Part shown: positions 7,807 through 15,404 of the stretch, one piece after another
Layout of the letters: every line of letters begins with the position of its first letter
Position numbering within the stretch: position 1 is the first letter of the stretch
Origin: Roseateles_C aquae
Lineage (GTDB): Bacteria > Pseudomonadota > Gammaproteobacteria > Burkholderiales > Burkholderiaceae_C
DNA: 64,000 nucleotides
Assembly: GCF_032337115.1 (NCBI RefSeq)
Contig: NZ_JAVXZY010000005.1
Coordinates: 186,001-250,000, forward strand
Reading direction: 5' to 3'
The notes under the pieces: generated by a model
Seen by the model: the letters and a program-made list of their open reading frames with translations, nothing else
What the model was told of the DNA's origin: nothing
Databases searched by the model: none
Made by a program: the position numbers and the translations under genes

Positions 7807-9147
7807 ATGACGATGATGATGAAACTCAAGTCCCTTGCCATGGCCGCCGGCGTGGCAGCCATTGCTGCCGGCGCGCTCAGCGGCCCGGCCCAGGCCGCCG
7901 AGGCCAAGGAGCAGTTCTTCCCATTGCTGGTCTATCGCACCGGCCCCTACGCGCCCAACGGCACGCCCTGGGCCAATGGCAAGCAGGACTACCTGAAGAT
8001 GATCAATGCCCGCGATGGCGGCGTGAACGGCGTCAAGCTGACGTTCGAGGAATGCGAGACCGGCTATGCCACCGACAAGGGCGTCGAGTGCTATGAGCGG
8101 CTCAAGGGCAAGGGCGCCACGCTGTTCGACCCGCAGGCCACCGGCATCACCTTTGCGCTGACCGACAAGGTGATCAAGGACAAGATTCCGCTGATCACGC
8201 TGGGCTACGGCCTGGCCGCCTCGCAGGATGGCGGCGTGTTCAAGTGGAACTTCCCGCTGATGGGCAGCTACTGGACCGCGGCCGATATGCTGATCCAGCA
8301 CATCGGCAAGAAGGAAGGCGGGCTGGACAAGCTCAAGGGCAAGAAGATTGCTTTGGTCTACCACGACTCGCCCTTCGGCAAGGAACCGATGCCCTTGCTC
8401 GACGAGCGGCAGAAGACCCATGGCTTCGAGCTGATCAAGATTCCGGTGACGGCGCCTGGCGTCGAGCAGAAGTCGGCCTGGCTGCAGGTGCGCCAGCAGC
8501 GGCCCGACTATGTGCTTCTGTGGGGCTGGGGGGTGATGAATTCGACCGCGCTGAAGGAGGCGCAGGCCACCGGCTATCCGCGCGAGAAGATGTATGGCGT
8601 CTGGTGGGCCGGTGCCGAGCCCGATGTCAAGGACGTCGGCGAAGGCGCCAAGGGCTACAACGCGCTGGCGCTGAACACCTCGGGCCAGAGCCCCAAAGTG
8701 ATTCAGGACATCCTCAAGCACGTGCACGACAAGGGCCAGGGCACCGGCCCCAAGGATGAGGTCGGCTCGGTGCTCTACACCCGCGGTGTGATCATCCAGA
8801 TGCTGGGCGTCGAGGCGGTGCGCCGCGCGCAGGAGCGCTTCGGCAAGGGCAAGGTGATGACGGCCGAGCAGGTGCGCTGGGGCCTGGAAAACCTGGCGCT
8901 GGATCAGAAGAAGCTGGACGCCCTGGGCCTGGCCGGCGTGATGCGCCCGCTGTCGACCTCTTGCCTCGATCACATGGGTTCCAGCTGGGCGCGCGTGCAC
9001 ACCTGGGACGGTGCGAAGTGGAACTTCAGCTCCGACTGGCTGCAGGCCGACGAGCAGATCTTGAAGCCCATGGTCAAGGCCGCGGCCGACAAGTACTCGG
9101 CGGAACGCAAGGTGGAGCGGCGGACGCCAGCTGATTGCCAGTCCTGA
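7807..9147 (+). CDS. Periplasmic substrate-binding protein of the Liv-type ABC transporter
   Basis: A 446-aa protein starting at ATG 7807 with CAGGAG at 7795-7800. A cleavable signal peptide (residues 1-28) ends at AQAAEA. The mature part is a type I periplasmic binding protein (Peripla_BP_6/LivK-like): EQFFPLLVYRTGPYAPNG begins the first lobe and a KGATLFDPQATGI segment follows. It is longer than LivK (about 370 aa), as is common for ligand-binding proteins that serve aromatic or fatty acid systems. It lies between livM and livF in the same unit. The ligand is unknown. Confidence 0.9.
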   Translation: MTMMMKLKSLAMAAGVAAIAAGALSGPAQAAEAKEQFFPLLVYRTGPYAPNGTPWANGKQDYLKMINARDGGVNGVKLTFEECETGYATDKGVECYERLKGKGATLFDPQATGITFALTDKVIKDKIPLITLGYGLAASQDGGVFKWNFPLMGSYWTAADMLIQHIGKKEGGLDKLKGKKIALVYHDSPFGKEPMPLLDERQKTHGFELIKIPVTAPGVEQKSAWLQVRQQRPDYVLLWGWGVMNSTALKEAQATGYPREKMYGVWWAGAEPDVKDVGEGAKGYNALALNTSGQSPKVIQDILKHVHDKGQGTGPKDEVGSVLYTRGVIIQMLGVEAVRRAQERFGKGKVMTAEQVRWGLENLALDQKKLDALGLAGVMRPLSTSCLDHMGSSWARVHTWDGAKWNFSSDWLQADEQILKPMVKAAADKYSAERKVERRTPADCQS

Positions 9148-9197
9148 GGGACTGACATTCGCCGGCAAGCCGGGCGGCTGGGAGCTCCCACCCCCGG

Positions 9198-9267
9198 CCC
9201 CGCCCTCCAGGAGGGCGGGGAGCCGTCGAGACCCCACCCCTGTCCCCGCCCCCGTGGGGCGGGGGAC
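9198..9267. other. Two strong GC hairpins in the livF leader
   Basis: Hairpin A is CCCCGCCCTCC facing GGAGGGCGGGG (9198-9220); hairpin B is centred on CCCCGCCCCC facing GGGGCGGGGG (9242-9267). Neither is followed by a T run, so they are not classical terminators. They may stabilise or separate the binding-protein mRNA from livF. Confidence 0.55.
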
Positions 9268-9337
9268 GGATGCACAGATCGGGGATTGGGTTCAGCGTCG
9301 CGTGGGCGGTGCTGAACCGAGTCAAGCGAGGCAAGTC

Positions 9338-10144
9338 ATGAGCAATGTGCTACTGAACGTCAACGGCATCGAGGTCATCTACAACCATGTGATCCTGGTG
9401 CTCAAGGGCGTGTCGCTGCAGGTGCAGGAAGGCAGCATCGTGGCGCTGCTGGGCGGTAACGGCGCCGGCAAGACGACGACGCTGCGGGCGGTCAGCAATC
9501 TGCTGGAAGGCGAGCGCGGTGAAGTCACCAAGGGCAGCATCGAGCTGCGCGGCGAGCGGATCGAGAAGCTGTCCACCTCAGAGATGGTCAACCGCGGCGT
9601 GGTCCAGGTGATGGAGGGGCGGCACTGCTTTGCCCATCTGAGCATCGAGGAAAACCTGATGACCGGCGCCTACACCCGCAAGGATGGCCGCGCGGCTGTC
9701 AACGCGACGCTGGAAAAGGTCTACAACTACTTTCCGCGCCTGAAGACGCGACGGGCCTCGCAGGCCGCCTATACCTCGGGCGGCGAGCAGCAGATGTGTG
9801 CGATCGGCCGCGCGCTGATGGCCAATCCGAAGATGGTGCTGCTGGACGAGCCCTCGATGGGCCTGGCGCCGCAGATCGTTGAAGAGGTGTTCGAGATCGT
9901 CAAGGATCTGAACAGCAAGGAGGGCACGACCTTTTTGCTGGCCGAGCAGAACACCAATATGGCGCTGCGCTATGCCGACTACGGCTACATCCTGGAAAGC
10001 GGCCGCGTCGTGATGGACGGCGAGGCGCGAGCGCTGCGCGAGAACGAGGACGTCAAGGAGTTCTACCTCGGCGTCGGTGGCGGTGATCGCAAGAGCTTCA
10101 AGGATGTGAAGAGTTACAAGCGGCGCAAGCGGTGGCTGGCTTGA
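9338..10144 (+). CDS. livF: ABC transporter ATP-binding protein, LivF type
   Basis: A 268-aa protein; ATG 9338 (MSNVLLNVNGIEV) has GCGAGG upstream. Walker A GGNGAGKT is at residues 39-46, a TSGGEQQMCAIGRAL signature follows, then Walker B VLLLDEPSMGLAP, and an H-loop position occupied by Q in LLAEQNTNMAL, as is normal for LivF. The C-terminal extension SFKDVKSYKRRKRWL is basic and somewhat longer than in E. coli LivF. It is the second ATPase partner of the LivHM channel. A copy of the intergenic repeat lies directly after the gene. Confidence 0.9.
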   Translation: MSNVLLNVNGIEVIYNHVILVLKGVSLQVQEGSIVALLGGNGAGKTTTLRAVSNLLEGERGEVTKGSIELRGERIEKLSTSEMVNRGVVQVMEGRHCFAHLSIEENLMTGAYTRKDGRAAVNATLEKVYNYFPRLKTRRASQAAYTSGGEQQMCAIGRALMANPKMVLLDEPSMGLAPQIVEEVFEIVKDLNSKEGTTFLLAEQNTNMALRYADYGYILESGRVVMDGEARALRENEDVKEFYLGVGGGDRKSFKDVKSYKRRKRWLA

Positions 10145-10171
10145 CCACCCCGGGATATGGACCACCCCCTA

Positions 10172-10237
10172 CGCGCTGGCGCGCGCCCCCTCAAGGGGGC
10201 ACGCCCGTAGGACCGGCGGAGCCGGATCCTCGGGCGT
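10172..10237. repeat. Intergenic multi-hairpin repeat, copy 2
   Basis: Hairpin 1 CGCGC-tggc-GCGCG (10172-10185), hairpin 2 CCCCC-TCAA-GGGGG (10186-10199), outer stem ACGCCCG/CGGGCGT (10201-10207 with 10231-10237) enclosing CCGGC-gga-GCCGG (10213-10225). Compared with copy 1, four of seven outer pairs and one inner pair have changed on both sides at once. Confidence 0.75.
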
Positions 10238-10317
10238 CGCTGGGCTGGGGGTGGTGTGCGGCGAGCTTGGTGCCTGGCGGACCTTGATGGACCACGGCTT
10301 GAACAAGAGGTGATGCG

Positions 10318-10617
10318 ATGAGTGACGAGAGCTGGGGTTTTGCTCCACCGCCGTTCAAGCCGGATGAGGCCTTGCAGCGGCTGCGGCGTGAGCTGCGAGA
10401 GCTGGGGCTGACCGAGCGGGAAGGGCGCTTTGAGCGGGCTGGCGTGCCGATCGCGCGGGCGGCGGTGGATGGCGCGTTGCTGAAGGTGGCGCTGGTCAAG
10501 CGGCCCTCGCGCACGCCGGAATGGAATGAGAAGTTGCTGAAGGACAGCGCCCAGCTGCGCGACTTCACGGCGCTGGTGAAGAAAAGCCTGGCGGGGTGGC
10601 GCAATGTCGATGAATGA
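10318..10617 (+). CDS. Small conserved-looking protein of the ligase/Liv operon
   Basis: A 99-aa soluble protein, ATG 10318 with GAGGTG shortly upstream. It has no signal peptide and no membrane segment. Residues 15-35 are a charged amphipathic helix (DEALQRLRRELRELGL); the C-terminal half is basic and ends at KKSLAGWRNVDE. The last 14 bases overlap the start of the next gene, so the two are translationally coupled. I do not recognise a domain. Its position suggests a partner or accessory subunit of the downstream phenylacetate-CoA-ligase-like enzyme (inference). Confidence 0.75.
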   Translation: MSDESWGFAPPPFKPDEALQRLRRELRELGLTEREGRFERAGVPIARAAVDGALLKVALVKRPSRTPEWNEKLLKDSAQLRDFTALVKKSLAGWRNVDE

Positions 10618-11851
10618 GTTTTATGACGCGCTGGAAGCGCGCGACCCTGCGGTGCGCGAACAGGCACAGATGCAGGCCTTGGCACGCCAGGTCCAGCATG
10701 CGCGCAGCAGCACCACGGCTTTTGCCGAGCTGCTGGCCGATGCGCCGGCCCAGGTCGACAGCCGCGCGCTGCTGGCCCAGCTGCCGGTCACGCGCAAGCA
10801 CGAGCTGCTGGCCCGCCAGCAGGCCGGGCGCGCGAGCGATCCCTTTGGTGGTTTCGCGGCCATCGGCTGGGGCGCGGCCCGGCGGGTGTTTCAGTCACCC
10901 GGCACGCTGTATGAGCCCGAGGGCGCTCGGCCCGATTACTGGCGGGTGGCCCGGGCCATGCATGCCGCCGGCTTTCGCGCTGGCGAGCTGCTGCACAACA
11001 GCTTTTCCTACCACCTGACGCCGGCTGGCTCGCTGATGGAGACCGGCGCGCATGCGATCGGCTGCACGGTTTTCCCGGGCGGCGTCGGCAATACCGAGCT
11101 GCAGCTGCAGGCCATGGCCGAATTGCGGCCGCAGGGTTATGTGGGCACGCCCAGCTTTCTGAAGATCCTGCTCGACAAGGCGGCCGAATCCGGGCAAGAC
11201 CTGACCCTGCGCAAGGCCCTGCTCAGCGGCGAGGCCTTTCCGCCCAGCCTGCGCGACTGGATGGCCGAGCGCGGCGTGAGCGCCTATCAGTGCTATGCGA
11301 CGGCCGACATCGGCCTGGTCGCCTACGAGACGGCGGCGCGCGAAGGGCTGGTCGTCGACGAGGGCGTGATCGTCGAGATCGTGCGCCCCGGCAGCGGCGA
11401 GCCGGTGGCCGAGGGCGAAGTCGGCGAACTGGTCGTCACGACATTGAATCCCGACTACCCGCTGATCCGCTTTGGCACCGGTGATCTGTCCGCGGTGCTG
11501 CCCGGCGCCTGCCCCAGCGGCCGCACCAACCAGCGCATCAAGGGCTGGCTGGGCCGGGCCGACCAGAGCGCCAAGGTGCGCGGCATGTTCGTTCATGCCA
11601 CCCAGCTCGGCGAACTGGGCCGACGCTTTCCGATGCTTGGCCGCCTGCGCCTGCGCGTCGAAGGCGAGATGGCGCAGGACCGGATGACGCTGCTCGCCGA
11701 GATCGAGGGTGCTGCACCCGAGGGTCTGGCCGAACAGCTGGCGCAGGCCCTGCGCGACATCACCAAGCTGCGCGGTGAGATCAGCTTTCTTGCGCCGGGC
11801 AGCCTGCCCAACGACGGTCGCGTGATCGAGGACGCACGGCGCTACGACTGA
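10604..11851 (+). CDS. Phenylacetate-CoA-ligase-like AMP-binding enzyme
   Basis: A 415-aa protein with the PaaK-family layout: an N-terminal helical region (QMQALARQVQHARSS), SFSYHLTPAG, GCTVFPGGVGNTELQ, YVGTPSFLKILL, a YATADIGLVAYE block where PaaK has its YGxTE-type motif, and a C-terminal PLIRFGTGDLSAVLPG followed by KVRGMFVHATQL. The usual nucleotide-binding loop (SSGTTGxP) is replaced by FQSPGTLYEPEG, so either the family has a modified loop or activity is altered. Start codon ATG 10604 overlaps the 99-aa gene. It would activate an aromatic or related acid, matching the Liv-type importer upstream. Confidence 0.82.
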   Translation: MSMNEFYDALEARDPAVREQAQMQALARQVQHARSSTTAFAELLADAPAQVDSRALLAQLPVTRKHELLARQQAGRASDPFGGFAAIGWGAARRVFQSPGTLYEPEGARPDYWRVARAMHAAGFRAGELLHNSFSYHLTPAGSLMETGAHAIGCTVFPGGVGNTELQLQAMAELRPQGYVGTPSFLKILLDKAAESGQDLTLRKALLSGEAFPPSLRDWMAERGVSAYQCYATADIGLVAYETAAREGLVVDEGVIVEIVRPGSGEPVAEGEVGELVVTTLNPDYPLIRFGTGDLSAVLPGACPSGRTNQRIKGWLGRADQSAKVRGMFVHATQLGELGRRFPMLGRLRLRVEGEMAQDRMTLLAEIEGAAPEGLAEQLAQALRDITKLRGEISFLAPGSLPNDGRVIEDARRYD

Positions 11852-11859
11852 GCACCGGC

Positions 11860-12246
11860 TCAGCCGCCCGTGGCGGGCGGCTCGACGACGACGAAGTGCT
11901 TGCGCACCGGCTCCAGCACCTCGAACACGCCCTCGAAGCCGGCCGGAATCACCGCCGCCTGGCCGGCGCAGACTTCGGTGATGGCGCCGCTGCTGTCGTG
12001 CAGGCGTAGCCGGCCTTCGATGACGTAGAAGTATTCATGCTTGCGCGGCGCAAAGACGATGCGCCAGCTGCCCGGTTCGCAGGTCCAGACGCCGCAGCTC
12101 AGCCCCTCGTGCAGGGCTTCATACTCGGTCCAGGTCTGGCGTTGCGGGGCGCCTTGCAGGCGGCGGTCGAGTCGTGGCTGGTCCAGCATCGGCGAGCCCG
12201 CTGGCTGGCCGATGCGCTGGATTTTGGGCGAAGGGGTGGCTTGCAT
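11860..12246 (-). CDS. Cupin-domain protein
   Basis: A 128-aa single-domain cupin of the DUF861/(S)-ureidoglycine-aminohydrolase-like (cupin_3) type. Recognisable strands are CGVWTCEPGSWRI, the KHEYFYVIEGRLRL motif (metal-binding His and Glu candidates) and AVIPAGFEGVFEVLEP. No signal peptide. It converges on the ligase gene with only 8 bases between the stops and is divergent from the Bug protein at 12318. Function is not assignable beyond a small beta-barrel, possibly an enzyme or sensor. Confidence 0.8.
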   Translation of the reverse strand: MQATPSPKIQRIGQPAGSPMLDQPRLDRRLQGAPQRQTWTEYEALHEGLSCGVWTCEPGSWRIVFAPRKHEYFYVIEGRLRLHDSSGAITEVCAGQAAVIPAGFEGVFEVLEPVRKHFVVVEPPATGG

Positions 12247-12317
12247 CGCAGTATTTTCGCTGCCACTTACGTGTTTACCGCTAGACCGCCCTACCGGCCT
12301 AGGCCTAGCATTGCCAC

Positions 12318-13304
12318 ATGAATGGCCTCAGCACCGCAAAGCAGAAATGGCTTGGCCTGATCCTGGCTGCTGCCAGCCTGGCGGCCCAGGCCGACTACCC
12401 CGACAAGCCCATCACCCTGGTCGTGCCCTTCTCGGCTGGTGGGCCTACCGACAAAGTCGCTCGCGACCTGGCCGAAGCGATGCGCAAGACGCTGCGCACC
12501 GGTCTGATCATCGAGAACGTCGGCGGTGCCGGCGGCACGCTGGGCGCCACCAAGGTCGCCAAGGCCCAGCCGGACGGCTACACCCTGCTGATGCATCACA
12601 TCGGGATGGCCACCTCGCCCTCGCTGTACCGCAATATGCAGTACCGCACGCTGGACGATTTCGAGTACCTCGGCCTGATGATCGAGGTGCCGATGACGCT
12701 GATTGGCCGGCCCAGTCTGCCGGCGAGCAACTATGCCGAGTTGCAGCGCTGGCTGGCGGCCAACAAGGGCAAGATCAATCTGGCCAATGCCGGTTTGGGC
12801 TCGGCCTCGCATCTGTGCGGCCTGCTCTTGCAAAGCACATTGAAGCTGGACATGACGACCGTGCCCTACAAAGGCACCGGCCCGGCCATGACCGATCTGA
12901 TTGCCGGCCAGGTTGATCTGCTGTGCGACCAGACCACCAATACCAGCGGCCAGATCGAGGCCGGCCGGGTGCGGGCCTATGGTGTGACGACCAGCAAGCG
13001 GCTCAGCGGTTCCGCGCTGGACAAGTTGGCCACCCTGCAGGAGCTGGGGCTCAGGGGCTTTGACGTCAGCATCTGGTATGGCCTTTACGCGCCGCGCGGC
13101 ACGCCCAAGCCGGCGCTGGACAAGCTGAACAGCGCATTGAAGGCGGCGCTGCGCGACCCCGAGTTTCGCAAGCGCGAGGAGGCGCTGGGCGCGGTGATCG
13201 TCAGCGATGCTCGCAGCAACCCAGCCGAGCACAAGCGATTCGTCGACTCTGAAATCAACAAATGGGCGCCCATCATCAAGGCCGCCGGGCAGTACGCTGA
13301 TTGA
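12318..13304 (+). CDS. Bug/TctC-family periplasmic binding protein (orphan)
   Basis: A 328-aa protein with a signal peptide (residues 1-25, ending LAAQADYP). The mature start YPDKPITLVVPFSAGGPTD is typical of the Bordetella uptake gene family. Other family marks are IIENVGGAGGT, the YKGTGPAMTDLIAGQVD loop and a C-terminal SEINKWAPIIKAAG. These bind carboxylates or related small ligands for tripartite tricarboxylate (TTT) transporters. No TctA or TctB gene is adjacent, as is usual for the expanded Bug families of Burkholderiales. No obvious ribosome site precedes ATG 12318. Confidence 0.9.
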   Translation: MNGLSTAKQKWLGLILAAASLAAQADYPDKPITLVVPFSAGGPTDKVARDLAEAMRKTLRTGLIIENVGGAGGTLGATKVAKAQPDGYTLLMHHIGMATSPSLYRNMQYRTLDDFEYLGLMIEVPMTLIGRPSLPASNYAELQRWLAANKGKINLANAGLGSASHLCGLLLQSTLKLDMTTVPYKGTGPAMTDLIAGQVDLLCDQTTNTSGQIEAGRVRAYGVTTSKRLSGSALDKLATLQELGLRGFDVSIWYGLYAPRGTPKPALDKLNSALKAALRDPEFRKREEALGAVIVSDARSNPAEHKRFVDSEINKWAPIIKAAGQYAD

Positions 13305-13312
13305 TCAGCGTA
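13293..13312. other. Hairpin over the stop codon of the orphan Bug gene
   Basis: ACGCTGA (13294-13300) pairs with TCAGCGT (13305-13311) across a TTGA loop that contains the stop codon. There is no T run. The gene converges here with the VOC gene at 13325, so the structure may act as a weak transcription boundary. Confidence 0.35.
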
Positions 13313-13324
13313 GGTCAGAGCGCC

Positions 13325-13714
13325 TCAGGCTTCGGCGCGGCAGACCAGAGCCAGCTTGTTGCCGTCCAGATCGCGGAAATAGGCGGCATAGAAATTCGGC
13401 GCATAGTCGCGCAAGCCCGGCTTGCCTTCGTCCTTGCCACCGGCGGCGATGGCCGCGGCATAGGCCGCATCGACTTGGGCGCGGCTGGCCGCATTCAGCG
13501 CCAGCATGCTGCCATTGCCGGCGCTGGCATCCTGGCCGTTGTAGGGCTTGCAGATCCACAGCTCCGCTTTCGCGCCTTCTGCATCGGGCCCATAACCGAC
13601 GAAATCCGTGTCTGCATACGTGGCCTTGATGCCCAAGGGCGCCAGCACAAGGTCATAAAAGGCCTTGGCGGCTTCGCGGTTCTGGCTGCCGAGGGTGGCG
13701 TAGCTGATCAACAT
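13325..13714 (-). CDS. VOC (glyoxalase/bleomycin-resistance) family protein
   Basis: About 129 aa starting at MLISYATLGS; ATG 13712-13714 is preceded by GAGG at a good distance, while an in-frame GTG four codons upstream is less likely. The fold is visible as paired beta-alpha-beta-beta-beta units: TLGSQNREAAKAFYDLVLAPLG at the start and NFYAAYFRDLDGNKLALVC at the end. The last segment holds the usual metal-ligand position, but here it reads KLALVC rather than xIEL, so a catalytic Glu appears to be lacking. It overlaps none of its neighbours; dtd begins right upstream on the same strand. Confidence 0.8.
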   Translation of the reverse strand: MLISYATLGSQNREAAKAFYDLVLAPLGIKATYADTDFVGYGPDAEGAKAELWICKPYNGQDASAGNGSMLALNAASRAQVDAAYAAAIAAGGKDEGKPGLRDYAPNFYAAYFRDLDGNKLALVCRAEA

Positions 13715-13722
13715 GGCGGTCC

Positions 13723-14163
13723 TCACTGAATGCGTAGGGGAATCGTGACTGGGCCGTCATTGGTCAGCGAGACCTGCATATCGGCACCGAACTCGCCGCA
13801 CTCTACCTGCTTGTGCAGCCGCCTGGCGACGGCCAGGCAATGCTCGTAGAGCCGGCGACCCTGTTCGGCCCCTGCGGCGCCGGTGAAACTGGGGCGGTTG
13901 CCGGCGCTGGTGTCGGCGGCCAGCGTGAACTGCGAGACGATCAGCAGCCCGCCTTGCGCGTCCTGCAGGCTCAGGTTCATCTTGCCGGCCGCATCGCTGA
14001 AGATGCGCAGCTTGAGCAGCTTGGCGATCAGCTTCTCGGCCTGCGCCTCGCTATCGCCCGGCTCGGCACAGACCAGCAGCAGCAGGCCCTGGCCGATTTC
14101 GCCAATCGTCTGCCCGGCCACCTCGACACGCGCCTGCCGCACCCTTTGCACCAGTCCGATCAT
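13723..14163 (-). CDS. dtd: D-aminoacyl-tRNA deacylase
   Basis: A 146-aa protein of the normal length for Dtd. It removes D-amino acids (and glycine) mischarged on tRNA in the cytoplasm. The start MIGLVQRVRQARVEV, the SQFTL motif and the cross-subunit motif TNDGPVTIPL (family NxGPVT, cis-Gly-Pro) are all present; the second position of the latter is Asp here. The gene is divergent from argB, with about 150 bases between them, and ends eight bases before the VOC start, so these two may be cotranscribed. Confidence 0.95.
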   Translation of the reverse strand: MIGLVQRVRQARVEVAGQTIGEIGQGLLLLVCAEPGDSEAQAEKLIAKLLKLRIFSDAAGKMNLSLQDAQGGLLIVSQFTLAADTSAGNRPSFTGAAGAEQGRRLYEHCLAVARRLHKQVECGEFGADMQVSLTNDGPVTIPLRIQ

Positions 14164-14317
14164 CTTCTTTCACACGCTCCATCAAAAAGCAGCACCGGCG
14201 ACGGGGACCTTCCCCTGCCGTCGCGGTGAGCGCCATTGTCGGGCGCGCGGCCCGGTTTTTCGCAGGTGGCGGCCTACAATGCCGCGCATTCCATCCCCGC
14301 TGTTCACAGACCGCATC

Positions 14318-15235
14318 ATGACGAAGTCCGACGCCTCCGCCCTCAGCACCGACGTCTCGCACATCGCGCCGCGCGAGAAGGCCGAGATCCTGTCCCAGGC
14401 CCTGCCTTACATCAGGAAATACCACGGCAAGACCATCGTCATCAAGTACGGCGGCAATGCCATGACCGATCCGGCGCTGCAGCAGGATTTCGCCGAGGAC
14501 GTGGTGCTCCTGAAGCTGGTCGGCCTGAACCCGGTCGTCGTCCACGGTGGCGGCCCGCAGATCGAGGAACTGCTCGGCAAGCTGGGCAAGAAGGGCCACT
14601 TCATTCAGGGCATGCGGGTCACCGACAAGGAGACCATGGACGTGGTCGAGTGGGTGCTGGCCGGCGAGGTGCAGCAGGATGTGGTCGGCATGATCAATGC
14701 AGCCGGCGGCAAGGCCGTGGGCCTGACCGGCCGTGACGGCGGCATGATCCGCGCCAAGAAGCTCAAGGTGCAGGACAAGGACGACCCGAGCAAGGAACAC
14801 GATATCGGCCAGGTCGGCGACATCGTGTCCATCGACCCCAGCGTCGTCAAGGCGCTGCAGGACGACCAGTTCATCCCCGTCGTCAGCCCGATCGGCTTTG
14901 GCGAGCACAACGAGAGCTACAACATCAATGCCGATGTGGTGGCGGCCAAGCTGGCCACCGTGCTGCAGGCCGAGAAGCTGCTGATGCTGACGAATATTCG
15001 CGGCGTGCTGGACAAGGAAGGGCAGCTGCTGACCGAGCTGACGCCGCGCCGCATCGACGAGTTGGTGGCCGATGGCACGATCAGCGGCGGCATGATCCCC
15101 AAGATCGCCGGCGCGATCGACGCGGCCAAGAGTGGCGTCAATGCGGTGCACATCATCGACGGCCGGGTGCCCCACGCGATGCTGCTGGAGATCCTCAGTG
15201 ATCAGGCGTATGGGACGATGATCCGATCGAAATGA
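14318..15235 (+). CDS. argB: Acetylglutamate kinase
   Basis: A 305-aa enzyme read from ATG 14318 (MTKSDASALSTD); longer upstream readings lack the family sequence. It phosphorylates N-acetylglutamate in arginine synthesis. Family marks: KTIVIKYGGNAM (ATP-binding Lys and Gly-rich loop), VVVHGGGPQIEE for the substrate, GLTGRDGGMIRAKK and the ATP-site segment LTNIRGVLDKEGQ. There is a short hydrophilic N-terminal extension as in other betaproteobacterial ArgB. It starts the conserved block argB, 5'-nucleotidase, slmA. Confidence 0.96.
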   Translation: MTKSDASALSTDVSHIAPREKAEILSQALPYIRKYHGKTIVIKYGGNAMTDPALQQDFAEDVVLLKLVGLNPVVVHGGGPQIEELLGKLGKKGHFIQGMRVTDKETMDVVEWVLAGEVQQDVVGMINAAGGKAVGLTGRDGGMIRAKKLKVQDKDDPSKEHDIGQVGDIVSIDPSVVKALQDDQFIPVVSPIGFGEHNESYNINADVVAAKLATVLQAEKLLMLTNIRGVLDKEGQLLTELTPRRIDELVADGTISGGMIPKIAGAIDAAKSGVNAVHIIDGRVPHAMLLEILSDQAYGTMIRSK

Positions 15236-15253
15236 TGAGCCCCCCGCCCAAGA

Positions 15254-15334
15254 CTGCCGCGTTGGACGCGGGCAGGCTTGGTCGGCCCCCCGAGGGGGCG
15301 GACTTGAATGCGGCATTGAGCCGCAATCAAGTCC
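15254..15334. repeat. Intergenic multi-hairpin repeat, copy 3 (divergent)
   Basis: Same order of helices as copies 1 and 2: hairpin 1 at 15254-15275 (CTGCC and GCGT arms), hairpin 2 CCCCC-CGA-GGGGG (15286-15298), then outer stem GGACTTGA/TCAAGTCC (15300-15307 with 15327-15334) enclosing TGCGGC-attga-GCCGCA (15309-15325). The sequence is mostly different but the architecture is kept. Confidence 0.6.
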
Positions 15335-15404
15335 AGGTGGGCCGGCTTGGGAGCGGCCCGGCGCTCGGCCCGGAAGGTCGGTGTTTTGGCGAGGTGAGTG
15401 CGTG

